From contig CAYYBG010000014.1 of assembly GCA_964470195.1 (NCBI GenBank), positions 1 to 49,147 of the forward strand: a stretch of 49,147 nt of DNA, given 5' to 3'. Source of the stretch: RFPI01 sp964470195. GTDB lineage: Bacteria; Pseudomonadota; Gammaproteobacteria; Burkholderiales; Methylophilaceae. Below, one piece after another: positions 25,871 through 34,300 of the stretch. The notes below the pieces were generated by a model, which was not told where the DNA came from, searched no databases, and saw nothing but the letters and a program-made list of their open reading frames with translations. The position numbers and the translations under genes are program-made. Positions within the stretch are counted from its first letter, which is position 1; the number at the start of each line of letters is the position of its first letter.

Positions 25871-28655
25871 AGCTTACTCCGTTTGAATATACTTGAGTCA
25901 GCTGCTGATGCTCAAATTGCAACTGGCGTTCAGCTAGGCGCAACAAGGGCTTAACCTCACAAAAATCGAGATATTTTTCTTGTTCAAATCTGACTGCCGC
26001 CAGCCCTTCCCCAATCTCCGATGCGATCGCATTCAGACTTTGTTGCCAATGCTGCAAAACCTGTTGCCAGGTGGGGAAATCTTGGCTTTTAAATACCGAA
26101 TAATATGTATCTTTGCCTAATACCTGAACCCCGTCCAACAATGATTCGCTAGACACGCCAGCGTAAGCGGCTTGATCAAATAGCACTTTGGCAAATACCA
26201 CTGCCGCCACATTCTGTTGTGCTAATCCGATGGCCGCATAAAACGGCAATTGTGGCTCACGAATGCGACTGCTAGCCCAACTTTTAAAATCTACTGCACG
26301 CCCAGTTTTATAGTCCATCAAAATCAGTGCGCCGTCCTTAGTCAGCCTATCAATGCGATCTATTTTTACCTGAATGAGTAAATTCTGCACACTGACTTCC
26401 ATGGGCTTCTCAACTGCATATACTGTGAAATCGTCCTCTCGATTGGCTTCAACCTCTGTCAGCCAATGTGCAATCAACTTGACCATACGCTGTTGTTCAA
26501 GCTGAATAAAGCTTGTGCTGTAGCTGCCTGGGTGTTGTTCACTGAACTGTGTGAGTACAAGTTGGCAAATCTCCTGCAGACGCTGTGTCAACGGCTGCGG
26601 GTCAGGCTCAAGTAAACTTTTTAGATATTGGGCATCACGCTCCTGCCAAAAATATTGCAACACTTGATGTACTAATTCACCACGTTGAGTAGCATCTAAA
26701 CCATTCACTGGCTCACGTAAGCGTCGAGCATGCAAGCGATATTGATAGAAAGCCCAAGCTGGGCAAATTGCTTGTGCTTTAAGCAAGCCAGTACCACCCT
26801 TGACTTGACTATCTGTAGAAATGGCAGGCGCATGAGCGTCATCTATCCATTGCCAATACTGCAGACGTTGATCGTCTGAGCTTTGCATTACCCATTGTGT
26901 GGCTAAACTAAAAGATTCATGCAAAGCCAAATACTCCGGCGTTTGGGGCGTTAAATGCTCAAGCAATGGGCTAACTCGCAATTGTTTATCTCCATCTAGC
27001 TTGGCAAAGGAGTAAATAATTTGGGTGCCAGCGTGCAACAATCGCTGTTGTACCAATTTGGCAAACTCAGCCTGTACTTTGCTATCCGCATTCGGCGTCT
27101 GCATCTTTTGTTGTAACAAGGCGGGGATAAGTGGATTGGGTCTGGCTTGACTAGGCCATAAATGATCATTCATTCCCATCACCCAAACAGCATGCAAAGG
27201 ACTCGCAGGAATTTCTAGCATCCCTAATACTTGTAACCGAATATGACTGGGTGCCTCAGCTTGAAAAATGTCTTGTCGACACATTTGCATTAAACGGCTA
27301 AGGGCTGCACTAGCCGTGATTTTCTCTGATACGCTATCCAGCTGTGCAAGAGTTTGAAATTGTTGTAGTAGCTTTTGTTGTGCCTGATATTCATGGCTAG
27401 ATAATGGGCGCGTCTGTGCCCAAGCGGTGTTTTCGAGAAGCTTGCTAAATGTAGTCACCCAATAAGATGGCAATTGTTTTGCCGTAGGATAGTCTTGCCA
27501 CAGCGCATTAAGATGTTGTTCAAGTTTGATTAAGGGTGAGTCATAGCCTTTAGTTTTACTTCGTTGTATCAACGCGCGCACATAGTTCAACATCGTATGT
27601 GGCTGCAGCGATAAAGCCAAATCCTCGCGCATACTGGCATCAAGTTGGGCTCGCGCATCCATAAAACGATGGTCAGAAAAATATGGATTGTGCAGTAATT
27701 CAGCGATTTCAACCTGGCTCAATTTGTGCTGATGAACATAGGCCGATAAAATTTGAAGTGCGCTGGCGACAATGGGAACTGTGCCCAGAGGCACGCCTAA
27801 CGAGATATCATAAGGACGATCATATTCGGCAGCATCCAGCCGCAGCGTATGGGGAATTAGATTTTCATCTAACAAGCAAATCAATTTCTCACGCAGCACA
27901 TTAAGCTCAGGGACGACAATGGCAATTTGTGTTTGCGCAGATTGCTGTAAATGTTGTTGGGCCCATGCTACCGCAAGTCGACATTCGTGCGCTTGGTCTT
28001 GTGCTGCCACACAGTACTCTTTAGCAGCTTGCTGATGGCCAAGCGCAATTTCACTAACAGTAATACCACGTTGCTCAAGGCAGTGGATTAATTTGATTAA
28101 ATGAGGCGTTTTTCGATCGAAACCCGCCAACTGTACTTGCTCTGGCAATTCACCGGCCCCTTGTGCCAGTAAATGCAGCGCTGTTGCTTGAAATCTGACA
28201 GACTCAAGCGCTTGATTTTCTTTGCACAGCCGTTGAAATATCTCGCTCCAGTGTTTAAAAGCACGACTTTCTGGCGTCTCATATTGTTGTGTCAAACTGA
28301 TATTCCACTCAATCACGAAACGATTTGCCTCAATAGCAGATTGAGCCAAACCAGCGACATCGAACAAAGCAATGCGGGTATCGTTTTTGAGATATTCACT
28401 GATGGCTTTTTCCCACAAAATGGTTTCTTGCAGGGCTGATAATTCTCGCAGGGCTACATCAGAAGTGGATAACAATCCGGTCAGTAAAGCATGTTCGACC
28501 ACTTCACCCCACCAAGATGAAAGAGTTTGTATATGTCTTGGATGCCACACACGCTGCCCTTGATGAATCGATTGTTCTTGCTCAAATTGAGCTAATGCCC
28601 TCGCCAAACGGGGCGAAGAACATAAAATCAAGATAGAATGAGAGGCTTGTGTCAT
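25854..28655 (-). CDS. AddB-like nuclease subunit (PD-(D/E)xK, inactivated helicase-like)
   Basis: A 933-residue protein of the betaproteobacterial 'probable DNA repair protein' type. The N-terminal part has UvrD/AddB-like architecture (ILILCSSPRLARALAQFE; QIAIVVPELNVLREKL; AVWVMGMNDHLWPSQARPN), without an intact Walker A that I can see. The C-terminal RecB-family nuclease shows GELVHQVLQYFW, LILMDYKTGRAVDF (Asp781) and REPQLPFYA. The four-cysteine Fe-S cluster of Bacillus AddB is not evident. It is the likely end-processing partner of the downstream helicase. The start codon is divergent from greB, with a very short shared upstream region of about 26 bp. Confidence 0.88.
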   Translation of the reverse strand: MTQASHSILILCSSPRLARALAQFEQEQSIHQGQRVWHPRHIQTLSSWWGEVVEHALLTGLLSTSDVALRELSALQETILWEKAISEYLKNDTRIALFDVAGLAQSAIEANRFVIEWNISLTQQYETPESRAFKHWSEIFQRLCKENQALESVRFQATALHLLAQGAGELPEQVQLAGFDRKTPHLIKLIHCLEQRGITVSEIALGHQQAAKEYCVAAQDQAHECRLAVAWAQQHLQQSAQTQIAIVVPELNVLREKLICLLDENLIPHTLRLDAAEYDRPYDISLGVPLGTVPIVASALQILSAYVHQHKLSQVEIAELLHNPYFSDHRFMDARAQLDASMREDLALSLQPHTMLNYVRALIQRSKTKGYDSPLIKLEQHLNALWQDYPTAKQLPSYWVTTFSKLLENTAWAQTRPLSSHEYQAQQKLLQQFQTLAQLDSVSEKITASAALSRLMQMCRQDIFQAEAPSHIRLQVLGMLEIPASPLHAVWVMGMNDHLWPSQARPNPLIPALLQQKMQTPNADSKVQAEFAKLVQQRLLHAGTQIIYSFAKLDGDKQLRVSPLLEHLTPQTPEYLALHESFSLATQWVMQSSDDQRLQYWQWIDDAHAPAISTDSQVKGGTGLLKAQAICPAWAFYQYRLHARRLREPVNGLDATQRGELVHQVLQYFWQERDAQYLKSLLEPDPQPLTQRLQEICQLVLTQFSEQHPGSYSTSFIQLEQQRMVKLIAHWLTEVEANREDDFTVYAVEKPMEVSVQNLLIQVKIDRIDRLTKDGALILMDYKTGRAVDFKSWASSRIREPQLPFYAAIGLAQQNVAAVVFAKVLFDQAAYAGVSSESLLDGVQVLGKDTYYSVFKSQDFPTWQQVLQHWQQSLNAIASEIGEGLAAVRFEQEKYLDFCEVKPLLRLAERQLQFEHQQLTQVYSNGVSYGTSS

Positions 28656-28681
28656 GCATGGATTTTAGCCGAGATTTACCA

Positions 28682-29173
28682 ATGGCAAAGCAAAAAAATT
28701 ACATTACACCGGAGGGTTTAGCCACCCTAGAAGCCGAATTTAATCATTTGGTAAAAATTGAGCGTCCAGAAGTGGTTCGAGTGGTATCTTGGGCTGCAGG
28801 CAATGGTGATCGCTCAGAAAATGGCGACTATATTTATGGCAAAAGACGCTTGCGCCAAATAGATTCCCGACTTCGATTTTTATTACAGAGAATCGACAAT
28901 GCCGTGGTAGTCAATCCAAACCAACAGGAAAATACAGAAAAAATATTCTTTGGCGCATGGGTCACCTTATATCACTTGGATAAAGATAGCGAGCATCATT
29001 TTAGAATTGTCGGTCAAGACGAGCTCGAACCCAGCAAAGGCTATATTAGCTGGGTTTCACCATTGGCTAAAGCCATGCTAGGCAAGCAAATCGGTGACAC
29101 GCTCAGGGTACAAACACCAGCCGGTGAAGACAACTATGAAGTCATTGATGTTCAATATCGCGCTCCTGAATAA
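28682..29173 (+). CDS. greB: Transcription elongation factor GreB
   Basis: A 163-residue GreB (E. coli has 158), which enters the RNA polymerase secondary channel and stimulates cleavage of backtracked RNA. The N-terminal coiled coil holds GDRSENGDYIYGKRRLRQIDSRLRFL with the conserved acidic tip, and the C-terminal FKBP-like domain has ISWVSPLAKAMLGKQIGDT. The ATG at 28682 fits the family N-terminus (KNYITPEGLATLEAEF); upstream in-frame GTG 28649 and ATG 28658 would give an extra tail and GTG would overlap the divergent gene. earP follows 9 bp downstream. Confidence 0.95.
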   Translation: MAKQKNYITPEGLATLEAEFNHLVKIERPEVVRVVSWAAGNGDRSENGDYIYGKRRLRQIDSRLRFLLQRIDNAVVVNPNQQENTEKIFFGAWVTLYHLDKDSEHHFRIVGQDELEPSKGYISWVSPLAKAMLGKQIGDTLRVQTPAGEDNYEVIDVQYRAPE

Positions 29174-29182
29174 CGAGCTAAG

Positions 29183-30346
29183 ATGGAAAAAAATTCATTA
29201 AAAATCGATATCTTCTGTCAAATAATCGATAACTTCGGCGATATTGGCGTTACATGGCGACTTTCTAAACAATTAGCACAATCGTATGGCTATCAAGTGA
29301 GACTATGGCTAGACCAGCTTGATACTGCCAGCAAATTGATTCCACAGCTCGCCCCATACCGCCCACAAGCACATTTGTTAAATGAGCAAAACTTACAAAT
29401 CGACGGCGTTACGCTTGCTTATTGGCAGGCCGATCAGGACCTACAAAGCCAACCTGCTGAAATCGTTATCGAGGCCTTTGCATGTGAATTGCCGCAGTCC
29501 TATCAATTGAACATGGTCGACAACACAGTCTGCTGGCTCAATCTAGAATATCTCAGCGCAGAATCGTGGGTAGAGCAATTTCACTTGCAGTCCTCCATAC
29601 AAAGCCTGAACGGCTTACGAAAAATCTTTTTCTTTCCCGGTTTTACCCACAAAACTGGTGGACTGATACGAGAAAATTCATTAATACAAGATATTGAAAA
29701 TTACCAACAAATAATCTCACAATCAAAACATTTAACTACAAATAAGCTAAAAATATCGCTTTTTACTTATCCTCATGCTGCTATCAATGCGCTATTAAGC
29801 GCTCTCACGCTAGCGCCCTATCCAATTGAATGTCACACTCCAATGACCTCCATACAAGCCAATTTAGCCGAATTCTTTGCTTGTGCGATACAAGCTGGAG
29901 AGCGCTATCAAAGAGGCAATCTGACGGTGGTCACCAGCGAGTTTCTCAGCCAAGATGAATACGATCATTTGTTATGGCAGTGTGATTTAAATTTTGTCCG
30001 AGGTGAAGACAGCTTGGTGCGAGCAATCTGGGCAGGTAAGCCGTTTATATGGTTACCGTATCAACAAAGTGACGATGTGCATTTAGATAAACTAACGGCA
30101 TTTCTTGACCTATATTGGGGTAAAAATGCCAAAGCCCTCGCCTCAATCAATTGGCAATGGGCTAATGGTGTAGTCGACACACAAGATTTTCATCGTCTTT
30201 TAAATCAAATTAAGGCCTTGGAAACGGTCACGAAACAGCGCATGCATCAACAAACACAACAGCATGACTTGGTGTATCAACTCGACCAGTTTATCCAAAA
30301 CGTTATATCAGTCGCACGCCATGCAAGGCCAGCACAAATAAACTAG
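29183..30346 (+). CDS. earP: EF-P arginine rhamnosyltransferase EarP
   Basis: A 387-residue GT-B inverting glycosyltransferase that adds rhamnose from dTDP-rhamnose to the tip arginine of elongation factor P, which relieves polyproline stalling. The N-terminal motif with Asp16 and Asp20 (IIDNFGDIGVTWRL) and Glu275 (VRGEDSLVRAIWAGKP) corresponds to the catalytic or binding residues reported for Pseudomonas EarP. WLNLEYLSAESWVEQ and KIFFFPGFTHKTGGL are also typical. It follows greB by 9 bp. The usual neighbour efp is not in the window. The 3' end overlaps the convergent CitG-like gene by 44 bp. Confidence 0.95.
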   Translation: MEKNSLKIDIFCQIIDNFGDIGVTWRLSKQLAQSYGYQVRLWLDQLDTASKLIPQLAPYRPQAHLLNEQNLQIDGVTLAYWQADQDLQSQPAEIVIEAFACELPQSYQLNMVDNTVCWLNLEYLSAESWVEQFHLQSSIQSLNGLRKIFFFPGFTHKTGGLIRENSLIQDIENYQQIISQSKHLTTNKLKISLFTYPHAAINALLSALTLAPYPIECHTPMTSIQANLAEFFACAIQAGERYQRGNLTVVTSEFLSQDEYDHLLWQCDLNFVRGEDSLVRAIWAGKPFIWLPYQQSDDVHLDKLTAFLDLYWGKNAKALASINWQWANGVVDTQDFHRLLNQIKALETVTKQRMHQQTQQHDLVYQLDQFIQNVISVARHARPAQIN

Positions 30347-31136
30347 CCACAGTTAAATCTGCACTGGTACCGGGATTGATCCCTCGATTTTTGAGATCTG
30401 TATCCCAAGCCATCAGGGTTTTAAAATAGGTTTTAGGATTATCCAAGGCAAATAATACTTGTCTATGCTGAATGGCTTCTTGTTGGATTTGTCTAGCTTG
30501 GTCAATGCCATATTTACGCAGGATATGGCTATCCAAATAGTCACTCAAGAAATTCAAATATAGCGCTGTGACAGCCCAGCCTTGACGCTGCCATTTTTCT
30601 GCAAAATGATGAAATATAGGCACGCCGATGTCTAATACATCAGGATAGCCCTCAGCATATTGTCGCGCCACCATGTCCTGATGACTTGCCAACTTCATTG
30701 CCTCGAGCAAGGTAACTGTCGGCGTTTGCTGAACATCCTGCTGAGTGACCCTGCCCAAACCTGCAGGATTCATCATACAAATTGCTTGGTATGCATCCAT
30801 CGCATCTTGCACGGATAATTGTTGCAAAGCTTGCTGAAGAGATTGTTTATTGAGTTGATTTCCAGCTACCTGATAGGCGTATGCAAGCGGGGCACATAAT
30901 AACAAAATGCCTAGATTGGTATTACACCCAACACCATGCCATGTTGCCTGCGCAGCCTGAAGTATACGTTGCCCGACTGAATGCTTGGCATCAACCATAT
31001 AGGGGGCCGATAATTCAGCACTTTTGACAAACTGATCAACTGTCATGCCATGCCCATCCGCCATCGCGTGCACATTGCCAGGTTTGAGCGCAGCAAGTTC
31101 AGCAAGGCAGGCGGAGACAAATAGTTGCGGATGCAT
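30303..31136 (-). CDS. CitG-like triphosphoribosyl-dephospho-CoA synthase family protein (H4MPT-linked)
   Basis: A 277-residue protein of the CitG/MdcB family. Motifs are AALKPGNVHAMADGHGM near the N-terminus and GCNTNLGILLLCAPLAYA in the middle. CitG makes the prosthetic-group precursor of citrate lyase, but no citrate or malonate lyase genes are present here. In methylotrophs, homologues of this family are repeatedly found with H4MPT/methylofuran genes, and the rest of such a cluster lies 6.4 kb downstream in the window. A role in making an H4MPT or methylofuran precursor is therefore inferred; the true reaction is unknown. Its 3' end overlaps earP by 44 bp. Confidence 0.8.
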   Translation of the reverse strand: MHPQLFVSACLAELAALKPGNVHAMADGHGMTVDQFVKSAELSAPYMVDAKHSVGQRILQAAQATWHGVGCNTNLGILLLCAPLAYAYQVAGNQLNKQSLQQALQQLSVQDAMDAYQAICMMNPAGLGRVTQQDVQQTPTVTLLEAMKLASHQDMVARQYAEGYPDVLDIGVPIFHHFAEKWQRQGWAVTALYLNFLSDYLDSHILRKYGIDQARQIQQEAIQHRQVLFALDNPKTYFKTLMAWDTDLKNRGINPGTSADLTVASLFVLALHGVRLI

Positions 31137-31295
31137 TAGATACTCAAACTGGAATCACTAGTTAGTTTAGTTGGGCATAATAGGCTAGATAGGTATGCTC
31201 ACATAGTAAACCAATTTACCTGACAGCCATAGCAGGTGCTGAGGAAGAAGGTGCATCCTTGGTTGAAACCCAACATGTCCATTAGAACCATCTCT

Positions 31296-31329
31296 CCTCG
31301 TCATTACTGCCTTGGCGAGAATGACACGG
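31296..31329. repeat. REP-like degenerate palindrome
   Basis: GTCATT (31300-31305) and AATGAC (31320-31325) flank a GCC-TT-GGC core, giving an imperfect hairpin like the short 'GTCATTC...GAATGAC' palindromic elements found between proteobacterial genes. It lies in the roughly 200-bp gap between the CitG-like gene and the RTX terminator. Nothing else convincing is seen in that gap. No second copy was noticed in the window. Confidence 0.3.
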
Positions 31330-31339
31330 TGGTTCGTTG

Positions 31340-31374
31340 AAAAAAAGGGGCACCACCAGTAAGGTAGATGCCCC
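31340..31374 (-). terminator. Rho-independent terminator of the RTX gene
   Basis: On the minus strand, GGGGCATCTACC and GGTGGTGCCCC pair imperfectly around a short loop, and a run of seven T follows. It begins 14 bp after the RTX stop codon. Confidence 0.85.
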
Positions 31375-31388
31375 ATTCATTTTACGAT

Positions 31389-34300
31389 TTATATCACTGC
31401 AATTGATTGCCAACCCTGTTGCATCACATTGGATAAAGCTGATTGATAACTGGCAGGCAAATCATTTTGCCCTAGCTTAGGCTCAGTCAGAACAGACATC
31501 GCATTAACCAAATGAGTCACCGCAGTATCACTCAGCACCTCTCCATTCGCGGTTCTAATTTCTTCTACGTGGCTACCGCTATACCAGTTTTCATAGACCA
31601 ACTTATCTTTGCTGCCTATCACACTCATTTCTAGATGATTGCCATTCTTTTTAAACCATAGCTGATTGGCATTGATGCCAGGTCTTAGCATAACAATATC
31701 TCTATCGCTTACGGACGTTGTCTCCACGATGGTATCGATACCATTACCTCGACCAAAACGATACGTATCAAAACCTGCACCACCGATTAAGCGATCATTT
31801 CCCAAACCGCCATCTAGATAGTCATTACCATCCTGAGCATCCAGCGTGTCATTGCCACCACCTCCATAGAGGCGACCATCTGCATTGCCATCAAGCAAAG
31901 TATCATTGCCACTGCCACCTATAGTCCAATTTGAAATGGTGTATCGGTTGCCATCTCCCATCTCAAGCACCTCCACTCGCGAGAGTAGATTATTCCAATT
32001 GTTCAAATTAATTCTGTTGGCAAGTTTGTTGATGGCTTCATTCTCGCCTGATTGTCTTAACCCTAACACCAAATCTCCACCTAGTTTTTCAAACTCTATA
32101 TCGTTTAATGAATTAATATTTTCCAAACGAATGGTGTCCAGCCCCGCGTCAATCAAAACCGTGTTTTTACCTACTTTGCCAGTTGCATTATCAAACACTT
32201 CATCTGCACCATCGCCAGCACGATAAATATAAATATCATCGCCTGCACCACCATATAAAAGGTCATTACCCATGGCGCCAGTCAAACTATTTGCTTGTGC
32301 ATTCGCTTTGATAATGTTGTCAGCGCTATTACCCGTCGCAATAATGGCACTCCCTGTAATAGTCAGATTTTCAAAGTTAGCAGCGAGGGTGTAATCAAAA
32401 CTCACTGTCACGTTATCTTCTCCGCCATTTAAATTCTCGACAACGACATCATTCGGATGATCCAGCACATAACTATCGTCTCCCATGCCCCCTGCCATAT
32501 AGTCTGCACCTAGCCCGCCATCCAGTTTGTCATCCCCACGACCGCCATAAAGACGATTGTCACTGGCATCGCCCACCAATTTATTGTCGCTACTGTCGCC
32601 GATTTTAAAACTTGATATTTGATAGCGCCTACCATCAGAAAACTCCACTCCCTCAACTCGATCAAGCACATCTTCCCAATCCACTATCCTAATCGAATCG
32701 ATATATTTCATGACCGGTTTCGCTTGCCCTGACTGATTCAGTGCCAACCATAGGTCTCCCGCTGTTAATTCAAAATCTAAATCATCCAACACTACCCCTG
32801 TAGTAAATCGAATGATGTCCTGACCAGCATTTGCCCGCTTGGTTATTCTGTCGCTTTTCTGATCTATCGTTAATGTGTAGTTGTCCTGAATCACATCGGC
32901 ACCATCACCTCGGCTGTATTGATAAACATCGTTACCTGCACTTCCTTTGAGTACATCATTGCCTGTGCCTCCTTCCAAATAATCCATTCCAATGCCACCT
33001 GTCAATTTGTCATTACCCCCCATCCCTATCAGGATTGACCTGATCTTTTCACCGCCAGTGAGCACATCAGCACCTATATTGCCTATCGCCGCTTCAATCG
33101 CACTATCCCCCAAATCCAGCTTGACCCCCTTCTTGCCCGTCACCACAGCAATATCAAATCCAGTGCCGCCAGAAATGCCTGCAACGCTATCACTTGAGTC
33201 AATCAACAACACATCATCGCCAGCACCACCCTTTATCTTATCGTTGCCAGCACCACCATTCAGCCAATCATCGCCAGCACCACCTATTAAATTGTCATTA
33301 CCAGCGCCACCATCCAATAACACGCCTGTATTGCTTTTATCTGCATTGAGCTTATCTGCTTTTGTGCTGCCCATCGCCGCATTGAGCCCCTCGGATAGCA
33401 AATCAACTGATAAAGCTTGGTTATTCAAATTGATGCCATACACCAACCCACCTGATTTAGTCATTTTGACCATACTACTAGCTACAGTTTGCTTCCATCC
33501 TGCTTCTTCATAGCCTAAACCGACATCAGCCACCCATGCCTGACTACCATCAGACTTTGTATAGCTACTAAAGCCATAAATACTATTCCCGCCCGCTGAC
33601 CATTGAGCTTTGGCTATATTCAAGTTAATCGCCACAATCCCAGCAGCCTGTAAGCTCTTTAGCTCGCCTTGATCTGTCAATGCATCGCCATTGCTGTCTT
33701 GCCACACACGAAAATCTGCAAACCGCTCGTCAGCTTGATTAAATACTCCATCGTGGTTGCTATCAAATATGGCTACCATCGCCTCCATATCTGTATCATC
33801 AGGATTGTCAGTCCATAGCGCCATAGATAGTTCCTTGGGTTCTGAAATCAAACCATCTTGATTGATATCTATAGCCAACAAAGCATCATCAGGATTGACC
33901 CAACCTATATGATGGCGGAAACCAGTGCCACTCACATCAAACCAAGCACGTGAATCAAGCTGTGGAATTAACTCAACTCCGTCACTATCTAAATCCAACA
34001 CGATGGGAGCAAATATCGGGCTAAATATGGCAAAAAAATCGGTTGGGATACTCACCACAAACCCCGCATCATAATTTTGTGGGCCCTCATAACTCACATA
34101 ACCCCCTGCCTGAACCACAGCACCTGAGATTACAATCGGGGTAGAAACCACGGAAACAAACTTACCATTAAATGCACCTTCACCATAAATTGTCTTGCCG
34201 CTATTCCATGCACTCGTTTCATAAGCCCAACTCTGAAGTGGCAAACCTTGTAACCTTTGTCCACTATATGCGCTGAGAGAGAAAAAAGGATTATCCTCTG

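Noticed and set aside
31185..31376. 63-residue reverse frame between the CitG-like and RTX genes
   Set aside because: It overlaps the RTX terminator hairpin, shows no family resemblance and has no ribosome-binding site.
31718..33513. Forward-strand open frames within the RTX gene, rich in Pro, His and Ser
   Set aside because: They are antisense shadows of the Gly-Asp-rich RTX repeats (codon bias keeps the opposite frames open).
31389..34000. RTX tandem repeats as a CRISPR-like or satellite DNA array
   Set aside because: The repetition is at protein level (GGxGxD nonapeptides) inside one open coding frame, not identical DNA repeats with unique spacers.
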